Shown here: positions 1 to 8,057 of the stretch, piece by piece | Numbering within the stretch: the stretch's first letter is position 1 | How the letters are laid out: each line of letters opens with the position of its first letter | Translations under genes and position numbers: made by a program | Notes under the pieces: model-generated | What the model saw: the letters and a program-made list of their open reading frames with translations, nothing else | Told to the model about the DNA's origin: nothing | The model's database searches: none | Source: an uncultured Dorea sp. | Lineage (GTDB): Bacteria; Bacillota; Clostridia; Lachnospirales; Lachnospiraceae | NCBI GenBank assembly: GCA_910578455.1 | Contig: CAJTQA010000013.1 | Span: 1-61,518, forward strand | Direction: 5' to 3' | Length of the DNA stretch: 61,518 bases

Positions 1-52
1 CTTTCATTACTATTTGTGCCGCCAACTGAAAGGCGGCGGAATGGAGATTATT

Positions 53-535
53 ATGGATTATGAAAATTTAGTTCCTGTTATAGGCGTGATCATGAATATA
101 ACGAGGGGCAATGACTGCTGCAGCCAGATGGTATCTCTCAGGACGGAGAACGGCGTCGTGAATTTTGCGGTGGACATGGACACTGTGATTATCGACAGCA
201 GGCAGCTCAGGCAGGGGATGCGCGTGGCGGCGTTTTACGACAGCACTCTTCCGGTGCCGCTTATATTCCCGCCCCAGTACCGCGCGCAGATTATCACGGT
301 GCTTGGAAGAAACGAGCAGGTGATGCTGAATTACTTCGACGAAGAGCTTACGGCGGCGGACGGCTCGCTGCAGCTCAACATAGCGGGCGGCACGGTCATA
401 AAGACGTTAAACGGGCAGAATATCACCTGCAATCTGGGAGAGCATATGCTGCTTGTCTATTACACGGTCACCACCAGGAGCATACCGCCCCAGACAACGC
501 CCAGAAAGATTATCGTCCTTTGCGGCGAAGGGTAA
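53..535 (+). CDS. Hypothetical protein (about 160 aa)
   Basis: I do not recognise this protein. The ATG at 53 is preceded by GGAG at 43-46 with good spacing; an in-frame ATG at 41 is the alternative start. It has no signal peptide, no membrane segment and no obvious catalytic motif. The sequence is rich in short beta-prone stretches (for example GVIMNITRGNDCCSQMVSLR and GGTVIKTLNGQNITCNLGEH), which suggests a small all-beta cytoplasmic protein. The paired cysteines near residues 20-21 could be functional. The gene is followed by about 125 bp of noncoding DNA, so it is probably the last or only gene of its unit. Confidence 0.6.
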   Translation: MDYENLVPVIGVIMNITRGNDCCSQMVSLRTENGVVNFAVDMDTVIIDSRQLRQGMRVAAFYDSTLPVPLIFPPQYRAQIITVLGRNEQVMLNYFDEELTAADGSLQLNIAGGTVIKTLNGQNITCNLGEHMLLVYYTVTTRSIPPQTTPRKIIVLCGEG

Positions 536-660
536 TATCCGGCAGTCTTTTTTGCGATTTTCCTTGGAAAATAAAAGGTCTTATGATAGTATTTATAGTA
601 GTGGAAAATGATGCCACAGGCTCGGACTAATCAACGAAGGAAAAGAGAGGGAGATTTTGC

Positions 661-1359
661 ATGGACGTACAGCTTCATTATGTTGTGAGAGGAAACGGCG
701 AGCCGTTTATACTTCTTCACGGAAATGGGGAGGACTCAACTTATTTCAGCCATCAGATTGCGTATTTTCAGAAAATTTACCGGGTAATTGCGATAGACAC
801 CAGGGGGCACGGGAAATCGCCGAGGGGTGATGAGCCTTTCACAATCAGCCAGTTTGCGGATGACTTGTATTATTTTATGAGGGAGCATGACATTAGGAGG
901 GCGGATATGCTTGGGTTTTCGGACGGGGCGAACATTGCGCTTTTATTTACGATAAGGCATCCGGAGAGGGTAAACCGTCTGATTCTTAATTCTGCGAACT
1001 TAAATCCAAGAGGGTTAAAGACATCGGTGCAGTTTTCTCTGAGAAAATCTTACAGAGAGGCAAAAAAGCTGGCAGAGGATGATGAGGCGGCGTACAGGGA
1101 GGCAGAACTTTTAAAGCTGATGATAAAAGAACCGGATATCAAGGCGCATGACCTTAAGGAAGTGCGGGTTCCCACGCTGGTCATCGCGGGGGAAAATGAT
1201 ATGATCAAAAAGAGCCACAGCAGAAAAATATATAAGAAACTTCCGGCGGCAAAGCTTGTCACGATTCCGGGAAACCACTTTATCGCCAATGAAAACTTTG
1301 ACCTGTTTAATCTGGAGGTTGCAAGATTCCTGGAGGAGAACAGAAAGAGCAAAGAATAG
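661..1359 (+). CDS. Alpha/beta hydrolase
   Basis: A 232-aa alpha/beta-hydrolase-fold protein with no signal peptide, so cytoplasmic. The oxyanion region is LLHGNGEDS (about residues 18-26). The nucleophile elbow is GFSDGA (serine near residue 88), the acid is in VIAGENDMI (near 175) and the catalytic histidine is in GNHFIAN (near 206). The order and spacing fit a serine hydrolase or esterase of the family of small lipases and C-C hydrolases. No lid domain is obvious. The downstream YjbR gene starts two bases after the stop, so the two are probably co-transcribed. The substrate cannot be read from the sequence. Confidence 0.88.
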   Translation: MDVQLHYVVRGNGEPFILLHGNGEDSTYFSHQIAYFQKIYRVIAIDTRGHGKSPRGDEPFTISQFADDLYYFMREHDIRRADMLGFSDGANIALLFTIRHPERVNRLILNSANLNPRGLKTSVQFSLRKSYREAKKLAEDDEAAYREAELLKLMIKEPDIKAHDLKEVRVPTLVIAGENDMIKKSHSRKIYKKLPAAKLVTIPGNHFIANENFDLFNLEVARFLEENRKSKE

Positions 1360-1360
1360 T

Positions 1361-1705
1361 ATGAGAGAGAAAAAAGAAGTGGTTCGGTTCTGCATGTCAT
1401 TTCCGGATGTGTATGAGGACTATCCTTTTGACGACGGCAACTGGTGCGTGATGCGGCATAAGGGTACGAAAAAGACATTTGCATATATTTATGAGAGAGA
1501 AGGGCATCTGTGGGTAAATGTAAAGTGCGACCCCCAGTGGAGGGATTTCTGGCGCAATGCTTTTGCATCAGTCGTTCCGGCATACCATATGAATAAAAAA
1601 CACTGGAATTCAATAATCTTGGACGGAACGGTTCCTGACAAGGATATTGAGAGGATGATAGCGGAAAGCTATGATCTGACAAATGTTAACCGTAAGAAAA
1701 AATAA
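1361..1705 (+). CDS. MmcQ/YjbR family protein
   Basis: A 114-aa protein starting at the ATG at 1361, immediately after the stop of the hydrolase gene; the open frame extends upstream, but only inside that gene. The sequence shows the YjbR (DUF419) pattern: an N-terminal FPDVYEDYPF, a central strand pair TFAYIYEREGHLWVNVKCDP, and a C-terminal HWNSIILDG followed by the helix DIERMIAESYDL. Family members have a CyaY-like fold and were named as putative DNA-binding proteins, but their biochemical role is poorly defined. The gene is followed directly by the bioY promoter/operator. Confidence 0.85.
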   Translation: MREKKEVVRFCMSFPDVYEDYPFDDGNWCVMRHKGTKKTFAYIYEREGHLWVNVKCDPQWRDFWRNAFASVVPAYHMNKKHWNSIILDGTVPDKDIERMIAESYDLTNVNRKKK

Positions 1706-1706
1706 G

Positions 1707-1760
1707 TTGACAATTATTCCCTCCTGCCTTATAGTTAAAGCAACTATAAGGCAGGAGGGA
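1707..1760 (+). promoter_or_regulatory. bioY promoter overlapped by a 43-bp perfect inverted repeat
   Basis: TTGACA (1707-1712), a 17-bp spacer and TATAGT (1730-1735) form a near-consensus promoter. A perfect inverted repeat with 19-bp arms (1718-1736 and 1742-1760) and a 5-bp loop (1737-1741) covers the spacer, the -10, the predicted start site and the bioY Shine-Dalgarno (AGGAGG, 1753-1758). A transcript from this promoter would begin near 1742 and lack the left arm, so the repeat probably acts as a DNA operator for a dimeric repressor. In a read-through transcript from the upstream genes both arms would be present and would pair off the ribosome binding site. Confidence 0.8.
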
Positions 1761-1767
1761 TTTTGAT

Positions 1768-2334
1768 ATGGAGACAACAACGGCAAAAAGGCTGTCAACA
1801 AAAAATCTGGTGCTTTGCGGAATGTTTACCGCATTAGTGGCAGTCGGAGCGTTTATCCAGGTACCGGTTCCGTATATGGATTATTTCACGCTCCAGTTTT
1901 TCTTCGTGCTTCTGGCAGGACTGATATTAGGAGGGCGAAAGGGGGCTATGGCGGTCGGATGCTATGTGGCGCTGGGGCTCATCGGCCTTCCGATATTTGC
2001 GGCGGGCGGAGGGATCGGATATGTGCTTCGCCCAAGCTTTGGGTATCTGCTGGGATTTGTGGCGACGGCTTTTGTGACAGGAGCATTGAGTGAACGATGG
2101 AAATCCGGGTATAAAAATTATCTGATAGCATGCCTGGCAGGATTTGCGGTGACTTATACGATTGGAATCGCGTATAAATATATGATTCTTAATTTTTACG
2201 CAGACACCCCGGCAACCCTGGCCGTCGTGCTCTTGTCCTGTTTCCCGCTTGACATGCCGGGAGACCTTATATTGTGCGTGCTGGCGTCAGGAGTGGGGCT
2301 CAGACTGAAAAAAGCAGGATTTCATGCGGGTTAG
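1768..2334 (+). CDS. bioY: Biotin transporter BioY (ECF S-component)
   Basis: A 188-aa integral membrane protein with about six hydrophobic segments. It matches BioY: an N-terminal LVLCGMFTALVAVGAFIQVP, then FTLQFFFVLLAGLILGGRKG and the conserved central GLPIFAAGGGIGYVLRPSFG followed by GYLLGF. BioY binds biotin and imports it, alone or with the EcfAA'T energising module, which is not in this window. The ATG at 1768 has AGGAGG nine bases upstream. The stop overlaps the bioB ribosome binding site, so bioY, bioB and bioD form one operon controlled by the palindromic promoter upstream. Confidence 0.95.
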   Translation: METTTAKRLSTKNLVLCGMFTALVAVGAFIQVPVPYMDYFTLQFFFVLLAGLILGGRKGAMAVGCYVALGLIGLPIFAAGGGIGYVLRPSFGYLLGFVATAFVTGALSERWKSGYKNYLIACLAGFAVTYTIGIAYKYMILNFYADTPATLAVVLLSCFPLDMPGDLILCVLASGVGLRLKKAGFHAG

Positions 2335-2345
2335 GAGGTAAAAGG

Positions 2346-3317
2346 ATGTCGGATGTCCAGAGATTAAAGGAAAAAGTGCTGTCAGGCGGAGAGATTGCAA
2401 AGGAAGAGGCATTGACGCTCTATGAAGCGCCGTTAGAGAGCCTTTGCAAGGCAGCGGACGAGATAAGAAAGTATTTTTGCGGGAATGGTTTTGACATCTG
2501 CACGATTATTAACGGAAAGAGCGGAAGGTGCTCTGAAGACTGTAAATACTGCGCGCAGTCGGCTTATTATCATACGGAAACGGAGGAATACCCTCTTCTT
2601 GGCAAAGAAGAGATTGTCAGGCAGGCAAAGTACAATGCTGAAAGGGGTGTTTTGCGCTATTCCATCGTAACATCGGGCAGGGCGCTTGACGACAGTGAAG
2701 TGGAGGAGATGTGCGAGGCGATCCGTGAGATTAAGAGACAGGCAGACATCGAGGTGTGCGTGTCTTTCGGGCTGTTAAACGAGGCGCAGTACCGGAAACT
2801 CCGTGAGGCAGGTGTTACAAGGGTACATAATAATCTGGAAACCTCAAGGCGGAATTTTCCCAATGTATGCACCACGCATACTTTTGACGATAAGGCGGCG
2901 GCGATCAGGGCGGCTATGGCGGCGGGCCTTTCTGTGTGCAGCGGAGGAATCATGGGGCTTGGCGAGACGGCGGAGGACAGGATTGACCTTGCGCTGTCTC
3001 TGAGAGAGCTTGGCATACGGAGCGTTCCGGTCAACATGCTGAACCCGATCCCGGGAACGCCTTACGAAGGAAACCCACGGCTTGGGGAGGAGGATATGAG
3101 GAGGATAGCGGCAGTGTACCGTTTTATCCTCCCAAAGGCATCGATACGCCTGGCAGGCGGAAGAGGGCTTATGGAGGACAAGGGAGAAAGCTGCTTTCTG
3201 TCCGGCGCAAATGCGGTGATTTCCGGAGACATGCTGACGACTTCCGGATATACGATAGAATCCGATATGTCTATGATAGAAAAACTGGGATACCGGGCGG
3301 TGCTTTGCAATGGGTAA
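2346..3317 (+). CDS. bioB: Biotin synthase
   Basis: A 323-aa radical-SAM enzyme that inserts sulfur into dethiobiotin to make biotin. The radical-SAM cysteines lie in GRCSEDCKYCAQS (CxxxCxxC), and the family motifs for the second cluster follow: YSIVTSGR, the NLETS stretch, and GGIMGLGET with VPVNMLNPIPGTP. The start is the ATG at 2346 with GGAGG at 2334-2338; the open frame extends further upstream into bioY without another ribosome binding site. The 3' end overlaps bioD by 8 bp, which indicates translational coupling. Confidence 0.97.
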   Translation: MSDVQRLKEKVLSGGEIAKEEALTLYEAPLESLCKAADEIRKYFCGNGFDICTIINGKSGRCSEDCKYCAQSAYYHTETEEYPLLGKEEIVRQAKYNAERGVLRYSIVTSGRALDDSEVEEMCEAIREIKRQADIEVCVSFGLLNEAQYRKLREAGVTRVHNNLETSRRNFPNVCTTHTFDDKAAAIRAAMAAGLSVCSGGIMGLGETAEDRIDLALSLRELGIRSVPVNMLNPIPGTPYEGNPRLGEEDMRRIAAVYRFILPKASIRLAGGRGLMEDKGESCFLSGANAVISGDMLTTSGYTIESDMSMIEKLGYRAVLCNG

Positions 3318-3981
3318 GGGATTGTTTGTCACGGGAACGGGAACGGATACGGGAAAAACATATATTGCGGCGCTGATGGTGAAAAAGCTTTATGAGGCGG
3401 GGTACCATGCGGGATATTATAAGGCTGCCCTCTCCGGGGCAGCAAGCATAGAAGAGAGCGATGCAGGCTATGTAAAAAGGATTGCCGGAATCAGCCAGCC
3501 AGATGACACGCTCCTGTCCTACCTGTATGAATCGGCAGTATCTCCCCACCTGGCATCCAGGCTGGAGGGAAACCCTGTGGATATAGAAAAGGTAAAAAGA
3601 GACTATCTGAGAGTCAGAGAAGAATATGACTATGTTACCGTGGAAGGCAGCGGAGGAATCGTATGCCCTATACGTTGGGATGAAGGGCAGAAGATTCTTT
3701 TGGAGGACATTATAAAGCTGCTGGGGCTTTCGGCGGTGATCGCGGCGGATGCCGGGCTTGGCTCAATTAACGCGGCAGTGCTGACGGCGGAGTACATTAA
3801 GAGCCGAAACATTGGCATAAAGGGGGTTATCCTGAACCGTTATCACGGAGGGACGATGCAGGAAGATAATGCAGAGATGATAGAAAAGCTGACAGGAGTT
3901 CCTGTGCTGGCAAAGGTGGAAGAAGGCGGGAGAGAGCTTGACATCGCGCCGGAGACGCTGGCATGCTGTTACGGTTCCTGA
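3310..3981 (+). CDS. bioD: Dethiobiotin synthase
   Basis: A 223-aa ATP-dependent enzyme that closes the ureido ring of 7,8-diaminopelargonate to give dethiobiotin. The P-loop is GTGTDTGKT at residues 8-16. Other family signatures are YYKAALSGA, the VEGSGGIVCPI stretch, and the nucleotide-specificity region IKGVILNRY. The start overlaps the end of bioB. No bioA, bioF or pimeloyl-chain gene is present here, so in this window the pathway covers only the last two steps plus uptake. After the stop there are about 125 bp of A+T-rich DNA without a clear terminator. Confidence 0.95.
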   Translation: MGKGLFVTGTGTDTGKTYIAALMVKKLYEAGYHAGYYKAALSGAASIEESDAGYVKRIAGISQPDDTLLSYLYESAVSPHLASRLEGNPVDIEKVKRDYLRVREEYDYVTVEGSGGIVCPIRWDEGQKILLEDIIKLLGLSAVIAADAGLGSINAAVLTAEYIKSRNIGIKGVILNRYHGGTMQEDNAEMIEKLTGVPVLAKVEEGGRELDIAPETLACCYGS

Positions 3982-4106
3982 ACCGACTGGATTGTTATAT
4001 AAATAACAGGAAAAATATAACATATTATTGAAATGTGTAAACTTTTATTGAAATGCAAATATGCCGGAAGTATAATGAGAAAAAAATAAAAAGGCGAGGG
4101 TGGCAT

Positions 4107-6122
4107 ATGAGCAGGAAATCTACAAAAGGGAAGAAAAAAACTACGGCAAAAAAAGTGCAGAAACCGGCAGAGGTAAATGCAAAGATAAAGGAAATAAAAG
4201 AGACGAAGGCTGTGGAAGTGAAAGTTCAGGAAACGCCCGTGCAGGCAGAGAAAGCGGAGAAAACAGAGATTTCGGAGAATCGCGATAAAAGGGACAGGGC
4301 GTTCGTGGAGCGGTTTGAGCGGCATTTTGACGAGCTGAAGTGGCTGTATATCGAGCTTTATGAAAACGATTCTATGTTTGCGGAGCTTTGTGACAACCTG
4401 TACCGTTTCTATGAGGAGAGAAGGGACGGCCTTAAGGCGCTTGACCGGGAGAGGGAAAAAGACCCCAGCTGGTATAAGAGCAACGAGCTTTTAGGGATGA
4501 TGCTTTATATTGATAACTTTGCAGGCAATATGAAAGGCGTGGAAGAAAAGCTTGATTATATTGAAAAGTGCAGCGTGAATTATGTCCATCTGATGCCGTT
4601 CCTTGATACGGTAGAGGGGCGTTCCGACGGAGGCTACGCTGTGGCTGACTTCCGGAAAGTGCAGGAAAAGCTTGGAACGATGGAAGATCTTGAGAGCCTT
4701 ACGGAGAGCTGCCACAAGAAACAGATTAACGTATGCATGGATTTTGTGATGAACCATACGTCAGAAGACCATGAGTGGGCAAAGAGGGCGCGGCAGGGTG
4801 ACGGGGAGTATATGAGCAGATACTTCTTTTTTAACAATGACACGATCCCCAATATGTATGAGAGAACCGTGCCCCAGGTATTTCCTGCGACAGCGCCGGG
4901 GAACTTCACATGGCTGCCGGATGCGGGGCATTTTGTCATGACGTCATTCTATCCTTACCAGTGGGATCTGAACTACAAAAATCCACGGGTGTTTAATGAA
5001 ATGATGTACAATTTCCTGTTCCTTGCCAACAAAGGAATTGATATTGTGCGTATTGACGCTGTTCCTTATATATGGAAAGAGCTCGGAACCCAGTGCAGGA
5101 ATTTAAAACAGGTTCATACGATTGTGCGTATGATGCGGATTATCAGCGAGATTGTATGTCCGGGCGTACTTCTTCTGGGTGAGGTCGTCATGGAGCCGGA
5201 GAAGGTAGTTCCCTATTTTGGAACAGTGGAGAAACCTGAGTGCCATATGCTTTACAACGTTACGACGATGGCTACCACATGGCACAGCGTGGCTACGAGA
5301 GACGTGGGGCTTTTGAGGAAACAGCTTGACATCGTAAACAGCCTTCCGAAAGAGTATGTGTTCCTGAATTACCTGAGATGCCATGACGATATCGGATGGG
5401 GATTAGATTACGGAACTCTTGGGATGGAAGGAAAAGACGAGCGCAGCCACAAGAAATACTTAAATGATTATTTCCAGGGATACGCGGGAGACAGCGTAAG
5501 CCGCGGCGAGCTTTACAATTCGGATCCGGTGAGCGGAGACGCCAGGTTCTGCGGAACGACGGCTTCCATGTGCGGAGTTGAAAAAGCCGGGTTTGAGCAA
5601 AATGAAGATGCTATGGAACGGGCTATCCAGTTTGACGTGATGCTGCACGCCTATATGTTTATGCAGTCTGGGATTCCGGTACTCTACAGCGGAGATGAGA
5701 TTGCCCAGGTGAATGATTACAGTTATAAAGAGGACTGGAAAAAAGCGGAAGATTCCCGCTATATCCACAGGGGAAAACTGAGCTGGGAGAATGCCGCAAA
5801 GATTGATGACCCGGATACGGTGGAAGGAAAGATGTTTCAGAGGCTTAGCCAGCTTGAAAAAATCCGGAAGGAGGAGAAGGCGTTTGTCTCCTATGCGGAT
5901 GCATGGACGATGGATACATGGGATGAGAGCACCCTCGCAATCGGACGTTACTATGACGGCGATAAGATAATCGGAGTTTTCAATTTCAGTGAATATGACC
6001 GCATGGCATGGATTAACGAGGACGACGGATTATACGAGGATTTGATTACCGGGCAGAAGATGCAGGCGGTAGGGGTGAAAGTGCCGGCACATGGTTTTTA
6101 TTATCTGAAAAAAGTAGAATAA
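4107..6122 (+). CDS. Amylosucrase-like GH13 enzyme
   Basis: A 671-aa alpha-amylase-superfamily protein. Residues 1-65 are a Lys/Glu/Ala-rich, probably disordered extension. After a helical domain comes the (beta/alpha)8 barrel: FVMNHTSEDHEW (region II type), GIDIVRIDAVPYIW with the nucleophile Asp, LLLGEVVMEPE with the acid/base Glu, and FLNYLRCHDDIGWG with the transition-state Asp. The HDDIGW block and overall architecture resemble amylosucrase and sucrose hydrolase (GH13_4) more than ordinary amylases. No signal peptide is visible, so cytoplasmic. The start at 4107 follows a GAGGG ribosome binding site. Expected chemistry is transfer of glucose from sucrose to glucan, or sucrose hydrolysis; sequence alone does not distinguish them. 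Confidence 0.82.
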   Translation: MSRKSTKGKKKTTAKKVQKPAEVNAKIKEIKETKAVEVKVQETPVQAEKAEKTEISENRDKRDRAFVERFERHFDELKWLYIELYENDSMFAELCDNLYRFYEERRDGLKALDREREKDPSWYKSNELLGMMLYIDNFAGNMKGVEEKLDYIEKCSVNYVHLMPFLDTVEGRSDGGYAVADFRKVQEKLGTMEDLESLTESCHKKQINVCMDFVMNHTSEDHEWAKRARQGDGEYMSRYFFFNNDTIPNMYERTVPQVFPATAPGNFTWLPDAGHFVMTSFYPYQWDLNYKNPRVFNEMMYNFLFLANKGIDIVRIDAVPYIWKELGTQCRNLKQVHTIVRMMRIISEIVCPGVLLLGEVVMEPEKVVPYFGTVEKPECHMLYNVTTMATTWHSVATRDVGLLRKQLDIVNSLPKEYVFLNYLRCHDDIGWGLDYGTLGMEGKDERSHKKYLNDYFQGYAGDSVSRGELYNSDPVSGDARFCGTTASMCGVEKAGFEQNEDAMERAIQFDVMLHAYMFMQSGIPVLYSGDEIAQVNDYSYKEDWKKAEDSRYIHRGKLSWENAAKIDDPDTVEGKMFQRLSQLEKIRKEEKAFVSYADAWTMDTWDESTLAIGRYYDGDKIIGVFNFSEYDRMAWINEDDGLYEDLITGQKMQAVGVKVPAHGFYYLKKVE

Positions 6123-6215
6123 TCTTAAGAATCTATTAATATCATTGTATATCGGAGAAACTTTTTGTATGCTGTAAATATTAGAGAGAGTATCATGCAT
6201 AAGGAGAGATGTACA

Positions 6216-6965
6216 ATGGATAAGAGATGGAAAGACAGGTTAAGGCCAGGAAAACTGATGAAAGTTTTTTTGGCTTTGATTTTTACAGGCGTTTTTACCT
6301 GCCTGGGAATCAATGGATTTGTGAAAGCTGCATCAAGTGAACGGATTGTGACTATAGAGGCCCTTAAAGAAAGCGTGGATGAGGAAAGAGAAACGGGGCA
6401 GGAACAGCCGGCATTTCAGACTGATGCGGTCTTAGTGCTGGGGGCGCAGGTGAAACCGGACGGGAGCCTGAGCAGGATGCTGAAAGAGCGCCTTGACACG
6501 GGCATATCCGTCTATAAGGCAGGGATTACCGATCGCATGATTATGAGCGGCGACCATGGAAGGGATGATTATGACGAGGTGAATGCCATGAAGAGCTATG
6601 CGATTGAACAGGGCGTGCCCTCCGAATGCATCTTTATGGATCACGCCGGATTTTCTACTTATGAGAGCATGTACAGGGCCAAAGAGATCTTTCAGGCAGA
6701 AAGCCTTATCGTCGTCACGCAGAAGTATCATATGTACCGTGCGCTCTATGACGCGAAAGCTATGGGAATCGAGGCGAAAGGGGTAACCTGTGATACGAGG
6801 ATATATAAGGGAGATAAATACCGAAAACTCCGGGAGGCGGCGGCCAGGGTCAAGGATGCAGGAATGGCCATCGCAAAACCCAAGCCGACGTATCTCGGAG
6901 ATGTGATACCGGTCACAGGGAACGGAGACGTGACCAATGACAAAGAAACGGCATCACTCAACTAA
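6216..6965 (+). CDS. SanA/YdcF-family membrane-anchored protein (DUF218)
   Basis: A 249-aa protein. The ATG at 6216 has AAGGAG nine bases upstream. Residues about 14-32 form a single hydrophobic segment after a basic N-terminus, so it is likely an extracytoplasmic protein with an N-terminal anchor. The DUF218 domain follows: AVLVLGAQVKPDGSLS, LDTGISVYKAG, MIMSGDHG, VNAMKSYAIEQG, ESMYRAKEIF and VVTQKYHMYRA. SanA-type members affect envelope permeability and vancomycin sensitivity in enterobacteria; the biochemical activity is uncertain. The gene converges on the polysaccharide deacetylase gene and their ends overlap by 12 bp. Confidence 0.87.
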   Translation: MDKRWKDRLRPGKLMKVFLALIFTGVFTCLGINGFVKAASSERIVTIEALKESVDEERETGQEQPAFQTDAVLVLGAQVKPDGSLSRMLKERLDTGISVYKAGITDRMIMSGDHGRDDYDEVNAMKSYAIEQGVPSECIFMDHAGFSTYESMYRAKEIFQAESLIVVTQKYHMYRALYDAKAMGIEAKGVTCDTRIYKGDKYRKLREAAARVKDAGMAIAKPKPTYLGDVIPVTGNGDVTNDKETASLN

Positions 6966-7964
6966 TTTTTTAAAACTTTCCAACGACTGGCCCATGGACA
7001 TGCGGATGCGGGGCAGCAGGAGCGGATCGTCGCCTGGCTTTGCCCGCCCGTATTCCGTAGTCACGGCACATTTAAACCCGGCATCCTTTACAGCTTTCAC
7101 ACAGCTGTCATTGTAGTCGCCGTAAGGGTAGGCGAAAGCGTCGCCGTTGCCGCCAATCTCAACAGACTTTTGGAGGTCTGCGATAGCATCGTCATGGTTC
7201 ATGACGGGAAAGATGCCGCCGTGGCCGATGTTGCCGCCTCCCCGGTGCATGTTATAGGAATGAGACTGGAAGGTCATGTATTCGCTGGCATATTTTTTGA
7301 CCTTCTTTTCCCCTTCAATGTTCCCGATCAGGAACGAAGTGACGGGAACTTTGTATTTTTCAAACAGGGGAACTCCTAAGTTCAGGAAACTGTAAGCTCC
7401 GTCATCGAAGGTAAGAACCACGCTTTTTTCGGGGAGAAGGTAATCCCCGCTTACAAACTTCTCAACTTCTTCCCATGTAGGGAAATAATAATTGTTTTCT
7501 GTCAAGTATTTCAGCTCCTCCTCCAGGTCGTGAACCTCTATAAAGTTGCTGTTCAGCTTTTCCTTTGGGGGATTGTCCTTGTCATACACATAATGGTACA
7601 TGCAGATGGCGAGGCCGTTTGTCTTGTGGCTGTCCTCAGAGGCCGTGTTTTCTGCGGTCTGTACATCTTTGTTTACAGTGGTTTCAGCGGCGGCTTTTTC
7701 TGCCTCAGCCTTTTTCTGCTCTTCTTCGGCTGCCTGAGCTTCGGCGGCTTTCTCAGCCTCAGCTTTTTTCTTATCTTCTTCGGCTGCCTGAGCCTCCTGT
7801 TTTGCTTGCCGCTCCTGTGCTTTTTGTTCGTCCGTCTCTTTTTTCTGCCACATAAAGATGCCTGCAAGAGCGGCCAGCAAAAGGATGAGTAAAAAAATCA
7901 TAAAACGGCGGATCCGCCTGTATCTTTTCTTTTTTTCACTGGATTGATTTCTTCTACGGCTCAT
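6954..7964 (-). CDS. Polysaccharide deacetylase (NodB domain)
   Basis: A 336-aa membrane-anchored protein. A basic N-terminus precedes one transmembrane helix (about residues 21-40). A low-complexity K/E/A/Q spacer follows, in which a unit like AEEDKKKAEAEKAAEAQ occurs twice (about 58-92). The C-terminal NodB domain holds VVLTFDDGAYS (metal-binding and base Asp), QSHSYNMHR (metal His) and AFAYPYGDYN. The expected role is removal of acetyl groups from peptidoglycan or another wall polysaccharide outside the membrane. The ribosome binding site is AAAGGA eight bases before the ATG. The repetitive spacer could vary in length between strains. Confidence 0.9.
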   Translation of the reverse strand: MSRRRNQSSEKKKRYRRIRRFMIFLLILLLAALAGIFMWQKKETDEQKAQERQAKQEAQAAEEDKKKAEAEKAAEAQAAEEEQKKAEAEKAAAETTVNKDVQTAENTASEDSHKTNGLAICMYHYVYDKDNPPKEKLNSNFIEVHDLEEELKYLTENNYYFPTWEEVEKFVSGDYLLPEKSVVLTFDDGAYSFLNLGVPLFEKYKVPVTSFLIGNIEGEKKVKKYASEYMTFQSHSYNMHRGGGNIGHGGIFPVMNHDDAIADLQKSVEIGGNGDAFAYPYGDYNDSCVKAVKDAGFKCAVTTEYGRAKPGDDPLLLPRIRMSMGQSLESFKKLVE

Positions 7965-8057
7965 AAAATAGTCCTTTCTTTTATGCCAAAAAGTCTGTAT
8001 CTGTTTTATCAGTATACCACATTCGGGAGGTGTTAAGCCGCATAAGTTTTCTTACAT

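Noticed and set aside
1050..1682. 210-aa minus-strand frame opposite the hydrolase and YjbR genes
   Set aside because: Shadow of two well-supported plus-strand genes, with low-complexity Ser/Arg composition and no motif.
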